From: Nonomuraea africana
GTDB taxonomy: Bacteria > Actinomycetota > Actinomycetes > Streptosporangiales > Streptosporangiaceae
Direction of reading: 5' to 3'
NCBI RefSeq assembly: GCF_014873535.1
Contig: NZ_JADBEF010000001.1
Span: 3,968,001 to 4,032,000, forward strand
DNA length: 64,000 bases
Shown: positions 24,607-32,816 of the stretch, piece after piece
Numbering within the stretch: position 1 is the stretch's first letter
Layout: every line of letters starts with the position of its first letter
Translations under genes and position numbers: made by a program
The notes under the pieces: generated by a model
The model's input: only the letters and a program-made list of their open reading frames with translations
Database searches by the model: none
Told to the model about the DNA's origin: nothing

Positions 24607-25457
24607 GAGAGGTCGTCCAGGATGTCGTCGAGCCAGGCCAGCGTGGCGGGGTCGGCGTCGAGCGCGGGGGGCCGGACCGTGGCCGAGGCGATGACGCCCC
24701 TCCTGACCAGCACGTGCTTATGGATGGACCAGGCGATGCCGGGCTGCAGGCCGTACCTGATGAGGGGCAGCAACCTGGTGAAGGCCGCGCGCGCCCCCGC
24801 GCGGTCACCCGCGGACCAGGTGCGCAGGACGGGGCCGAGCAGGTCGGGGAACTCGCAGGCGGGCATGGTGCCGACCGCGCCGCGCGCGTACTCCTCCAGG
24901 ACGAACAGGGCGTTCTGCCCGCCGAGGACGGCGAAGTCGGCGGCCAGCGCGCCGACCTTGGGCGCGGTGGGCTGCGTCTCGATCTTGACCGACTCGACGC
25001 AGTCCAGCTTCAGCAGCTCCACCAGCAGGGAGACGGGCATCGGCACGCCGGTCTGCGCGGGCGCATCCTGGATCATCACCGGCAGGCCGCCTTCGGCGGC
25101 CACCGCGCCGAAGAAGTCGATCACCTGCGAGGCGCTGGGCTTGACCAGGTACGGCGGGAGCAGCATCACCACGTCGGCGCCGTGCTCGGCGGCGGACCTG
25201 ACCTGCTCGATCGCGTCGGGCGTGCCGGTAGCGCCGACGCCTGCGACCACGGGGACGCCGTTGCCCGCGACCACGCCGAGGATCTGCGCGCGCTCGGCGG
25301 CGGTGAGGGTGAAGCCCTCGCTGGCGAAGCCGAAGACGGCCATGCCGTCCACACCCGACTCGAGCTGGAAGTCGACCAGGCGGCGCAGCGAGGGGAGGTC
25401 GAGCGTGCCGTCGGGGTGGAAGGGGGTGGCGAGGACGGGGATCAGACCGCGGCTCAC
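24603..25457 (-). CDS. DapA-family lyase/dehydratase (2-keto-3-deoxy sugar acid type)
   Basis: This 284-residue TIM-barrel class I aldolase-superfamily protein has the Schiff-base Lys 158 in VESVKIET and an N-terminal RGLIPVLATPFHPDG block, followed by the hydroxyl-binding region FGFASEGFTLT (42-52). The usual catalytic Tyr of dihydrodipicolinate synthase (YNVP) is absent; the position reads MIQDAPAQTG. It is therefore not a lysine-biosynthesis enzyme and fits 2-keto-3-deoxy-acid aldolases or dehydratases. GTG start at 25457 overlaps the enolase-gene stop by 4 bp, and its own stop overlaps the SDR start, giving tight co-translation. Confidence 0.85.
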   Translation of the reverse strand: MSRGLIPVLATPFHPDGTLDLPSLRRLVDFQLESGVDGMAVFGFASEGFTLTAAERAQILGVVAGNGVPVVAGVGATGTPDAIEQVRSAAEHGADVVMLLPPYLVKPSASQVIDFFGAVAAEGGLPVMIQDAPAQTGVPMPVSLLVELLKLDCVESVKIETQPTAPKVGALAADFAVLGGQNALFVLEEYARGAVGTMPACEFPDLLGPVLRTWSAGDRAGARAAFTRLLPLIRYGLQPGIAWSIHKHVLVRRGVIASATVRPPALDADPATLAWLDDILDDLS

Positions 25458-26608
25458 TGCTGCTCCTCGATCAGGGAGAGGTCGACCTCGACGCCGAGGC
25501 CTGGGCTGTCGGACAGGGCGTAGCTGACGGGTCCGCCGGAGATCGGCGCGGTGAGGATGCGGTCGGCGACGGCCATCGTGCCCGGCTGGTACTCCAGGGC
25601 GGGCATGGCCTCGATGGCGGCGGCGAGGTGCACGCCCGCCGCGACCATGACGCCGAGCCCCACCGAGTGGTGCGGCGCGACCGGGACGTGGTGGGCGGCG
25701 GCGACCTCGGCGATGGCCATGGCTTCCGTGATGCCGGTGCGGCCCACGTCGGGCTGGCACAGGTCCACCGCTCTGGCCTCCAGCCAGGAGCGAAACTCGT
25801 AGCGGTTGCGCATCGCTTCGCCCACGGCGACGGGGGTGGCCAGCGCGGCGGCCAGCTCGCGGTGGGCGGCCAGGTCCTCGGGCACGAGCGGCGCCTCGAG
25901 GAACCAGGCGCCGCGCTCGTCGAGCGCCCTGCCCAGGCGCAGCGCCTGCGACAGGTCGTAGGCCCAGTGCGCGTCGACGGCGACCTTGAGGTCCGGGTGC
26001 GCGGCCGCCACCGCGTCGTAGGTCGCCAGGTCCTCGTCCACGCCGTTGCCGAGGTGCAGCTTGATCGCCCGGACCCCCCGTCCCGCCCATTCGGCGGCCA
26101 GCGCGGCGCGCTCGGCGTCGGTCGGACGGGGCAGCCCCGAGACGTAGGTGGGCACCTCGTCGCGGAAGGCGCCGCCCAGCAAGGCATGGACGGGAGCGCC
26201 GTGCAGCTTGCCCGCCAGGTCCCAGAGCGCGATGTCGACGGCGGCCATGGCGTCGGCCTGGTGGCCCACGAGGTGGCCGCGCTCGCGCATGAGCCCGCCG
26301 AGCCTGCTCCACAGCGGACGCACCCTGCGCGGATCCTGGCCGAGCAGGGCGGGCGCGAGCAGCCTGTCGATGATCTCCTTGAGCACCTCGGGCGCGACGG
26401 GCGCGAGGCCCTCGCCCCAGCCGTACGAGCCGTCGGAGCAGGTGATCCTCGTCAGCACGGTCTCGAAGCGGGCGGAGTAGAGGCTGCGCCATGGCGGGCG
26501 CAGGAAGTACCCGCCTTCCGCCTCGCCTGGATGCGCTCCCAGGTACGCCTCGGGGGGTACGAGCTTCACCACGAAGGTTTCCACTCGCTCGATCTTCACT
26601 TGCAGCAT
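25454..26608 (-). CDS. Enolase-superfamily acid-sugar dehydratase (mandelate racemase/muconate lactonizing family)
   Basis: This 384-residue member of the mandelate-racemase subgroup has KLH (183-185) in place of KxK, a D212-A-H214 pair on the next strand, metal ligands D212, E238 (EAP) and E264 (GEAM), and a C-terminal His in APHHSVGLG (about 313). The D-x-H plus C-terminal His pattern is that of sugar-acid dehydratases such as galactonate dehydratase, which remove water to give 2-keto-3-deoxy acids. ATG 26608 is preferred to TTG 26614. It heads the operon and its start lies inside a long palindrome, with TAGTAT directly upstream, so the mRNA may be leaderless. Confidence 0.85.
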   Translation of the reverse strand: MLQVKIERVETFVVKLVPPEAYLGAHPGEAEGGYFLRPPWRSLYSARFETVLTRITCSDGSYGWGEGLAPVAPEVLKEIIDRLLAPALLGQDPRRVRPLWSRLGGLMRERGHLVGHQADAMAAVDIALWDLAGKLHGAPVHALLGGAFRDEVPTYVSGLPRPTDAERAALAAEWAGRGVRAIKLHLGNGVDEDLATYDAVAAAHPDLKVAVDAHWAYDLSQALRLGRALDERGAWFLEAPLVPEDLAAHRELAAALATPVAVGEAMRNRYEFRSWLEARAVDLCQPDVGRTGITEAMAIAEVAAAHHVPVAPHHSVGLGVMVAAGVHLAAAIEAMPALEYQPGTMAVADRILTAPISGGPVSYALSDSPGLGVEVDLSLIEEQQ

Positions 26609-26636
26609 GCGCAATACTATGGCGCATTACGCATGC
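26605..26636. promoter_or_regulatory. Long palindrome covering the start of the acid-sugar operon (candidate operator)
   Basis: GCATGCGCAAT (26605-26615) and ATTACGCATGC (26626-26636) form an 11-bp inverted repeat with one mismatch and a 10-bp spacer. The site spans the ATG of the enolase-superfamily gene and a -10-like TAGTAT on the minus strand. Binding by the IclR regulator encoded at the operon's end is the simplest explanation, unproven. Confidence 0.55.
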
Positions 26637-26655
26637 AAGTTCCACATGATGGTGA

Positions 26656-26904
26656 CTATGAGCCCAGGTCTCTCACCACGTTGTCGAGGCGGTCGGCCAG
26701 CGTCTGGAGTTCCTGCTCGGTGGCGTGCTCGCCGGGGACAAACTCCTGCAGATCGGCCCGCCTGGCGATGACGAGACCGCGGTGCGCTTCGTCGACCTCG
26801 CTGCCTGGCATGACGACGCAGTCGCCTCGCACGAACACCAGCGTCGCGTCCGGGTCTCCCGACTCCAGCAGCTTCCTGACGCAGTCACTGTCGATGAGCG
26901 GCAT
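26656..26904 (-). CDS. Small conserved-type hypothetical protein
   Basis: This 82-residue acidic protein (MPLIDSDCVRKLLESGDPDA at the start, then VVMPGSEVDEAH) has no membrane segment and no recognised domain. Coding is supported by a strong GGGGAGG ribosome-binding site 7 bases before the ATG at 26904 and by protein-like composition. It lies 19 bases downstream of the palindrome at the divergent-looking promoter but on the same strand as the catabolic operon, so it could be its first gene. The stretch 26905-27327 beyond it is C-rich, has short CAACCTCC-like repeats and no gene I can support. Confidence 0.6.
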   Translation of the reverse strand: MPLIDSDCVRKLLESGDPDATLVFVRGDCVVMPGSEVDEAHRGLVIARRADLQEFVPGEHATEQELQTLADRLDNVVRDLGS

Positions 26905-27327
26905 CGTCGTCCTCCCCGCTCTGGTGGCTCTGACCGCGACCACCTACCCGGAATCGGCCGGAAAACGCGGACGACGTCGACGGACGGCACCCAGCATCCG
27001 CCGTGGGGCGCCTTCGACGGGCACCGTTGGAGGGCGACGTCCCACTCATGACTGGCGGCCTTTCGCACACAACCGGTCGCGTCCGGACCAACCTCCAACC
27101 CACCACAGGGGACGACCCCTCACCCACGAAGGGCAACCCTCCCAATGATCTCCCCCACACCACCGGTAACGCCCCAGCCAACCTCCGAAGCCCGTCCCGC
27201 CATACGCCCGCAGGCCGCGACCGGCTGTCTCCACAGACGGTCCCTCAATACGCCGGCGGCGGGTGGCGACCCGCTGCGTCCATAGGCGTTCCCGTCTTCT
27301 GTCGGTGCGAGGTGCCAAGCTGGACGC

Positions 27328-28092
27328 ATGCTCACCACACAGTTCGTTCCAGGAGCGCCGACCTGGCTGGATCTCGGTGCGCCAGACGTGAAGGCGGCCG
27401 CCGCCTTCTACACAGGGGTGTTCGGCTGGTCCTTCCAGTCCGCGGGGCCGCAGGGCGGCGATTACGGCTTCCTGCAGCTCGACGGCAAAACGGTCGCGGC
27501 CTTGGGTCCCCTCACCGAGGAGGGCGCCAGGCCGGCCTGGACCACCTACTTCGCCACTGCCGACGCCGACGCCACCGCCGCGCTGGTGGAGCGGCACGGC
27601 GGCGAGGTCCGCGCCGCACCGTCCGACGTCTTCACCAAGGGCCGGATGGCCCACTTCACCGACCCGGCGGGGGCGGAGTTCGCGGTGTGGCAAGCGCGCG
27701 ACCTGGGCGGCCTCGACCTCGTCACCGAGCCCGGCTCGCTCGGCTGGGTGGAGCTCCACGTCCAGGACGCGGAGGAGGTCCTGCCGTTCTACCAGGCCGT
27801 CTTCGGGTGGAGGGCGCAGTCGGTGGCGATGGGGCCGATGACGTACCGGATCCTGTCGACGGGCGAGAGCGAGGACACGAGCTTCGGCGGGCTGACCGAA
27901 CTGATGCCGGACGACCGGCCGCACTGGGCCCCGTACTTCGAGGTCTCCGACTGCGACGGCACGGTCGCCATGGCCCAGCAACTGGGCGGCACCCTCGTCG
28001 CGCCGGCGGAGTCGGTCGAGGGAGTGGGCAGATTCGCCACGCTCGACGACCCGTTCGGCGCCCGCTTCTCCGTGATCACCAGCACCCCCTGA
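27328..28092 (+). CDS. Two-domain VOC family protein
   Basis: This 254-residue protein is built of two tandem glyoxalase-like VOC domains (about 8-122 and 135-254), each beginning with a W-x-(D/E)-L block (PTWLDLGAPDVKAAAAFYTG and GWVELHVQDAEEVLPFYQAV) and ending with DPxGAxF (DPAGAEFAVW and DPFGARFSVI). Close relatives such as mycobacterial CFP30B are of unknown function. The usual metal ligands (His/Glu) are not complete, so it may bind a small molecule without catalysis. Monocistronic; followed by a minisatellite. Confidence 0.88.
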   Translation: MLTTQFVPGAPTWLDLGAPDVKAAAAFYTGVFGWSFQSAGPQGGDYGFLQLDGKTVAALGPLTEEGARPAWTTYFATADADATAALVERHGGEVRAAPSDVFTKGRMAHFTDPAGAEFAVWQARDLGGLDLVTEPGSLGWVELHVQDAEEVLPFYQAVFGWRAQSVAMGPMTYRILSTGESEDTSFGGLTELMPDDRPHWAPYFEVSDCDGTVAMAQQLGGTLVAPAESVEGVGRFATLDDPFGARFSVITSTP

Positions 28093-28152
28093 CGGGAACT
28101 CGGCACCCCTGACCGCCAAAGCACCCGTGCCGCTCTCCTCGCCAACTCGGTT

Positions 28153-28265
28153 CCCCGCCGCGCGGCCCGTACCCGCTCCCCGCCGCGCGGCCCGTACCCG
28201 CTCCCCGCCGCGCGGCCCGTACCCGCTCCCCGCCGCGCGGCCCGTACCCGCTCCCCGCCGCGCGG
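28153..28265. repeat. 25-bp minisatellite, about 4.5 perfect copies
   Basis: The unit CCCCGCCGCGCGGCCCGTACCCGCT is repeated without mismatch at 28153-28177, 28178-28202, 28203-28227 and 28228-28252, with a partial fifth copy to 28265. Each contains the self-complementary CCGCGCGG. A 25-bp unit rotates the reading frame, so the array does not encode a repeated peptide. The rest of 28093-28612 is C-rich and without a supported gene. Confidence 0.9.
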
Positions 28266-28612
28266 CTCTTCCACCTGCCACCTTCCGTCCGGGCTCGCTA
28301 CACGCACCGCGTCGTCACCGCGCACAAATCCCTACCAATGCCAACCCGCCCCCCTCCTCCACCCGCGCCCACAAGCCTGCCGGTCCTCGCCAGCTGCTAC
28401 TGACCACAGCCCACCTGCCTGCTCCCACCGCTTGACCGCCTCCCACACCACCCCACCCTCCCTGCGCACTCGCCGAGCGTGCGGTGTGCGACGGCAGGCC
28501 CTCCATGGCTTGGTCCGCCGTTCCATGGCATGCACGCCGTCTTGCGGTTGTGGGGGCGGGCCCTCGCCGCGCACGATCGAGGTGCACATCCCCGACCGGA
28601 AGGTGTCACGCG

Positions 28613-29575
28613 ATGACGCAGCATCCCAACCTCGACCCCGAGCTCGCCGCCGCGGTGGAGGAGCTGGTGATGCCCGATCTGTCCAGGCTGACGCCCAGCG
28701 ACCTGCCCGCCCTGCGCGCCCAGGCGGCCGCCATGGTCGCCGCGTCGGCCGTGCCTGACCCGCTCGTCACCATCGAGGACCTACGGGTGCCAGGCCCCGA
28801 AGGCGACCCCGACGTACGGCTGCGCGTCTACCGACCCGCAGAGCCCGTGCAGGTCCAGCTCCCCTGCCTGTACTGGATCCACGGCGGCGGCATGGTCGTG
28901 GGGAGCCCCGACGCCGACGACCCCTTCGCCGGGCACTTCGTGAAGGAGATCGGCTGCGTGGTGGTGTCCGTCGACTACCGTCTCGCGCCGGAGCATCCCG
29001 ACCCCGCGCCGGTCGAGGACTGCTTCGCGGGCCTGCTCTGGACCGCCAAGAACGCCACCGAGCTGGGCATCGACCCCACCCGGCTCGCGGTGGGCGGCGC
29101 CAGCGCGGGCGGCGGGCTCGCGGCGGGCACGGTCCTGCTGGCCAGGGACAGGGGCGGCCCTGCCCTCACCTTCCAGCTGTTGGTCTGCCCCATGCTCGAC
29201 GACCGCGACAACACGCCTTCGACGGCGCAGTTCGAAACGGCGGTGGTCTGGAACAGGGCGGCCAACGTCTTCGGCTGGTCCGCGCTGCTCGGCGACAGGA
29301 AGGGTGGAGAAGACGTCTCGCCGTACGCGGCTCCGGCCCGCGCCCATGACCTGTCCGGGCTGCCACGGACGTTCATCGACGTCGGAGAACTGGAGGTGTT
29401 CCGGGACGAATGCCTCACCTACGCCCAGCGACTGGCCCAGGCGGGCGTTTCCACGGAACTGCACCTCTACCCCGGCGCCTTCCACGGATTCGACGTGATC
29501 GTCCCGGACGCCGAGGTGAGCCGCCTCGCCCAAGCCACCCGTATCACCGCCCTACGCCGCGCCCTCCTCCGCTGA
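28613..29575 (+). CDS. Alpha/beta hydrolase, hormone-sensitive-lipase (HSL) family esterase
   Basis: This 320-residue esterase has the HSL oxyanion motif HGGG (90-93) in YWIHGGGMVVG, nucleophile Ser 164 in GGASAGG, and catalytic His 291 in GAFHGFD. The acid position, normally Asp in GExDPLRDE, reads GELEVFRDE, so Glu 261 would complete the triad, an uncommon but tolerated variant. A characteristic N-terminal cap of about 55 residues precedes the fold. There is no signal peptide, so it is intracellular. It probably hydrolyses short-chain esters or esterified xenobiotics. ATG 28613 is preferred; upstream extension is low complexity. Confidence 0.9.
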   Translation: MTQHPNLDPELAAAVEELVMPDLSRLTPSDLPALRAQAAAMVAASAVPDPLVTIEDLRVPGPEGDPDVRLRVYRPAEPVQVQLPCLYWIHGGGMVVGSPDADDPFAGHFVKEIGCVVVSVDYRLAPEHPDPAPVEDCFAGLLWTAKNATELGIDPTRLAVGGASAGGGLAAGTVLLARDRGGPALTFQLLVCPMLDDRDNTPSTAQFETAVVWNRAANVFGWSALLGDRKGGEDVSPYAAPARAHDLSGLPRTFIDVGELEVFRDECLTYAQRLAQAGVSTELHLYPGAFHGFDVIVPDAEVSRLAQATRITALRRALLR

Positions 29576-30106
29576 GCGGTCGCTCACCCCGCACCTCACC
29601 CCTCAGCATCACTCCACCCCGGTGCATCACTCGCCCTCGGAATTCCGCACCCCTGAAACGTCGTCTACCTCTGTGCCTTCAGCCCCTGGAAGCAGCGCCT
29701 CCACCTGACCGGGCGCCCGCCTCGGAACCTGACCCCCTCCGAGCTTCCACCCTTGGGCATCGCCTCCGCCCAAGCGCCCGCACCACACCCACCTCTGGCC
29801 TCCACTCCCTTCAGCAGTGCCTCCACCCCCTTGAGCGTCACCTCTGCCTGAGCTGCGTCCTCCGGGAGCGGCTTCTGACCTGTCGAGTGCGCCGGCCTGC
29901 AGCAAGATCGCTATGATGACGTGGTCGCAGACAGCGAGTCGAACGAGCCGACGGCCCAGCCCCGTGCTCTCAGCACCCGCGGCGAGCTTCGGCGGGAAGC
30001 AGGAGAAGTCCACCGCGCAGGGTCAGGGTGGCCAGGATTTCCCGTGGATTCGCTGGAGCGGGGCATAGTCTGTGACAAAAACCCGTCTCCTCCCCCGGGG
30101 GTCGTC

Positions 30107-31135
30107 TTGTCCGACCAGCAGCCCTATCCGTACGGCCAGCCGCCTTCGCACGCGCCTGATCCCTATGGCGCCGCCGCGGAGCCGCACGGCACACAACCGG
30201 CCTCCGGGTCGTATGGCGCCACCCCGCCGGGCGGTTACGGCGCGCAGCCCTCGAGCGGCTACGGCGCGCAACCTGCGGGCGGCTACGGCTCCCAGCCCCC
30301 CTCCGGCTATGGCCAGCAGCCCACAGGTGGCTACGACTCTCAGGCCCCGGTCGCGTACGGCGCCCAGCCTGACAACGGATACGGCACACCCTCCTCGGGG
30401 AGTTACGGGTCTCAGTCATCCAGCGGTTACGGCTCGCAACCTGCACCGGGATACAGCCCGCAACCGAACGCTTCTCAGCCTTCGGGCGGCTATGGCGCGC
30501 AGTCCTCAGGCGGTTACGGGCCAACCTCCTCAGGCGGTTACGGTTCCCAGCCCCCGAGCGGATATGGAACACAGCCTCCGGCGGGTCATGGCTCCCAGCC
30601 TTCGGGCGGCTACGGAGCACAGCCCTCAGGCGGCTATGGTGCGCAGCCCTCAGGCGGTTACGGGGCACAGCCCTCGGCCGGTTACGGAGCACAGCCCTCA
30701 GGGGGTTACGGGCCAACCTCCTCAGGCGGTTACGGCTCGCAGCCCCCGAGCGGATACGGCTCCCAGGCGTCCGGGGGTTATGGCGTGCAGCCCGTCCCCT
30801 ATGGCCAGCAGGTTCCCGGCCCGTTCGGACATCCCGCGGTGCCGTACGGCCAGCCGGGAATGCCCATGCCCCGTGCTCCCCGCAAGGAGCCGGCGCTCTC
30901 CGTCCTGCTGTCGTTCTTCTTCCCCGGCGTCGGCTCGATGATCAACGGCGACACGGCGAAGGGCGTCGGCATCCTGCTGGGCTCGTTCACGACGCTGTTC
31001 TTCGGCTTCCTGCTCATGTTCGTGATCATCGGTTTCCTCCTCCTGCCGGTCTCCTTCGGCCTGTGGATCTGGGGCATGATCGACGCCTACCAGGGAGCCG
31101 TGAAGGTCAACCAGCGCAACGGCTACCCCAGCTGA
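30107..31135 (+). CDS. TM2-domain membrane protein with long Tyr/Gly/Gln/Ser-rich repeat region
   Basis: The protein has about 342 residues. The N-terminal 265 residues are a low-complexity domain made of some 25 repeats of GGYGAQPS/SGYGSQPP type. The C-terminal 75 residues form a TM2 domain: a basic RKEP anchor, a first helix with FFFPGVGSMINGD, and a second helix pair ending LWIWGMIDAYQGAVKVN. TM2 proteins are small membrane proteins of unclear role. I choose the TTG at 30107 (giving SDQQPYPYGQ) because it starts the repeat composition; a GTG at 29921 would add a non-repetitive stretch. A strong hairpin follows. The upstream 29576-30106 is pyrimidine-rich on the plus strand and holds nothing else I can support. 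Confidence 0.85.
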   Translation: MSDQQPYPYGQPPSHAPDPYGAAAEPHGTQPASGSYGATPPGGYGAQPSSGYGAQPAGGYGSQPPSGYGQQPTGGYDSQAPVAYGAQPDNGYGTPSSGSYGSQSSSGYGSQPAPGYSPQPNASQPSGGYGAQSSGGYGPTSSGGYGSQPPSGYGTQPPAGHGSQPSGGYGAQPSGGYGAQPSGGYGAQPSAGYGAQPSGGYGPTSSGGYGSQPPSGYGSQASGGYGVQPVPYGQQVPGPFGHPAVPYGQPGMPMPRAPRKEPALSVLLSFFFPGVGSMINGDTAKGVGILLGSFTTLFFGFLLMFVIIGFLLLPVSFGLWIWGMIDAYQGAVKVNQRNGYPS

Positions 31136-31142
31136 CCGCACC

Positions 31143-31170
31143 GCGGCACCTGGCCGAACCCAGGTGCCGC
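31143..31170. terminator. Hairpin terminator after the TM2 gene
   Basis: GCGGCACCTGG (31143-31153) pairs perfectly with CCAGGTGCCGC (31160-31170) around a 6-base loop, 8 bases after the stop. The following 31171-31499 contains no gene I can support; it separates two convergent genes. Confidence 0.8.
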
Positions 31171-31499
31171 TCCCCCGATCCGCGCGGAGAGCATATGAGC
31201 CCGTCGTAACGCAGGCCTACAGCTACACGGCGGAAGGCAGGGCGTGTAGCCACACGCGGAAGGCCCAGGGGCGCGAGCATGAGACCGCCTGAATTAGGCC
31301 TCGCGCCACCCAAAAACCGGCCACCCGACTACCCGAGCCGGCCAACCGCAGGCCGTCCGCACTTCCCGAGAGGGTTTAAGGTTCTCGCCATCTTTTGGCC
31401 GCGACACTGCCGGTGAACCGTTCCTGCACGTGATCGAATACAAGGTCAACTTATGTTTGCGTTTGGCCCACGCTCTTCTCGGGAGTGACGCAGGGCTGC

Positions 31500-31883
31500 T
31501 CAGCCGACACCGACGGTCTGCCGGTCGGGCTCGATCACGACCACGACGCGCTCTTGTCCTCGGGGGTAGGGCGCGCCGGTGTACTTCGTAGCCAGCTGGT
31601 CGATCATCTCCCATGCCGCATCGCCCTCGATCCATTCGACGACTCGCCCACGAATGATGACGGGCTCGAACGGGTTGTCGACGGGCGTGATGGACAGCGC
31701 CATCCGAGGGTCGCGGCGCAGGTTGCGCGCTTTGCGCATGCCCGGACCGGTGAAGAAGACGATTCGGTCGCCGTGGGCGCCGACATAGACGGGAGCGGTG
31801 TGGGGCGAACCGTCTGGGAGGACGGTGGCGAGGTGAGCGATCGAGGCGCCCTCGAGTACGCGGCGCACGTCGGGGTCAAGCAT
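31500..31883 (-). CDS. PPOX-class (F420/FMN-binding split-barrel) protein
   Basis: This 127-residue split-barrel flavin/F420-binding protein of the pyridoxamine-phosphate-oxidase-like family shows IAHLATVLPDGSPHTAPVYV (15-34) and KARNLRRDPRMALSITPVDN (51-70), the hallmarks of the F420-dependent PPOX group of actinobacteria. Such proteins reduce small aromatic or quinone-like compounds. An AAGGAG ribosome-binding site precedes the ATG. It is the last gene of the AraC-headed redox cluster, 12 bp after the epimerase. Confidence 0.87.
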   Translation of the reverse strand: MLDPDVRRVLEGASIAHLATVLPDGSPHTAPVYVGAHGDRIVFFTGPGMRKARNLRRDPRMALSITPVDNPFEPVIIRGRVVEWIEGDAAWEMIDQLATKYTGAPYPRGQERVVVVIEPDRQTVGVG

Positions 31884-31895
31884 GTGTGTGCTCCT

Positions 31896-32816
31896 TCAGC
31901 GGGGGTTGTCGGCGCGCCACGCGACGTAGTCGGCGACCGCCTTGGCGGTGTCGAAGGCCGGCGTGAAGCCGGTGTCGTGGGTGAGCCGGGTGATGTCGAG
32001 GTAGGGGTCGTCGCCGGGGCCGGCCTGCCGTCCGGGCAGGAGGTCGAGCCGCAGATCGGGGGCGATCGCCTGCAGGGCGTCCGCGAACTCGCGGTTGGTG
32101 AACGGCCGGCCGCTGGAGACGTTGTAGGTGTCGTGCCGCAGGGTCTGCGCGGTCGTCAGGAGGGCGATCGCGCGCCCGGCGTCGGGTGCGTAGCAGCAGT
32201 CACCGCCGTCGTCGGCGTGCAGTGGCCGCGGCTGCTCACCGCGGAGCGCGGCGCTGATGTAGGAGGGGATGTGAAAGAACGGTGATTCCGGGTCGACGAG
32301 CGGTCCCCAGATGGTCCCGATCCGGAGCACGACCGGCTGGACGCCGCTGCCCTGGAGGCTGTGCGTGGTGAGTGGCTCGACGGCCTTCTTGAAGGCGATG
32401 ATCAGGTGCGGCAGCTCCGCGGTGGGCAGCGCGAGTTCCTCGTGCCAGGGGGTCTCGGTCCGGCCGATGTACACGCCGAGGCTGCTGGCGACGGCGAACC
32501 TGCGGACGCCCCAGGCGCGGGCGGCGTCCAGCGCGTTGAGCAGGCCGGTCGTGTCCGTGCGGAAGAAGGCGACCGGGTCCTCGTCGGGGATGGTGCCGGC
32601 GAGGTGGACGATGTCGCTGATGTCGTGGCGGTCGGCGAGGGCGAGGAAGGCGTCCCGGTCGGTGACGTCGAGGGGTTCCACGGTGACCCGGCCGGCGAGG
32701 AACGAGGGGACCTCGGTCCGGCGGTGCGTGGTGACGACGACCTCGTGTCCGAGGTCGACGAGCGCGCGGGCGGTGTGGGCGCCGATCATGCCCAGCCCTC
32801 CGGTGACGAGGATCAT
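31896..32816 (-). CDS. NAD-dependent epimerase/dehydratase family protein
   Basis: This 306-residue extended SDR has the Rossmann motif [13 protein letters not shown] (4-16), a mid-domain [12 protein letters not shown] and a C-terminal substrate-binding half. The usual active-site YxxxK is not clear: the helix reads [10 protein letters not shown], where Tyr is replaced by Phe. With Ser in VASSLGVY, the enzyme may be impaired or use another base. The ATG overlaps the stop of the frameshifted reductase upstream (ATGA). Context suggests modification of a cyclic or sugar-like substrate. Confidence 0.82.
   Translation of the reverse strand: MILVTGGLGMIGAHTARALVDLGHEVVVTTHRRTEVPSFLAGRVTVEPLDVTDRDAFLALADRHDISDIVHLAGTIPDEDPVAFFRTDTTGLLNALDAARAWGVRRFAVASSLGVYIGRTETPWHEELALPTAELPHLIIAFKKAVEPLTTHSLQGSGVQPVVLRIGTIWGPLVDPESPFFHIPSYISAALRGEQPRPLHADDGGDCCYAPDAGRAIALLTTAQTLRHDTYNVSSGRPFTNREFADALQAIAPDLRLDLLPGRQAGPGDDPYLDITRLTHDTGFTPAFDTAKAVADYVAWRADNPR

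Noticed and set aside
24603..25457. Lysine-biosynthesis dihydrodipicolinate synthase (dapA)
   Set aside because: Catalytic Tyr motif is missing and the gene is embedded in an acid-sugar operon under IclR.
24603..26645. A 680-codon frame that appears to fuse a novel domain to the DapA-family protein
   Set aside because: The extension is a shadow of the enolase-superfamily gene, whose active-site motifs are intact in the other frame.
28153..28265. Possible CRISPR array
   Set aside because: Units are directly adjacent with no spacers; it is a tandem repeat and no cas genes are present.
29627..30013. Minus-strand open frame of 128 codons before the TM2 gene
   Set aside because: Gly/Arg/Glu-rich shadow of a pyrimidine-rich stretch, with no ribosome-binding site or domain.
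30190..30830. Possible CRISPR or non-coding satellite in the TM2 gene
   Set aside because: Repeats keep one reading frame and encode GYG-type peptide repeats leading straight into a TM2 domain.
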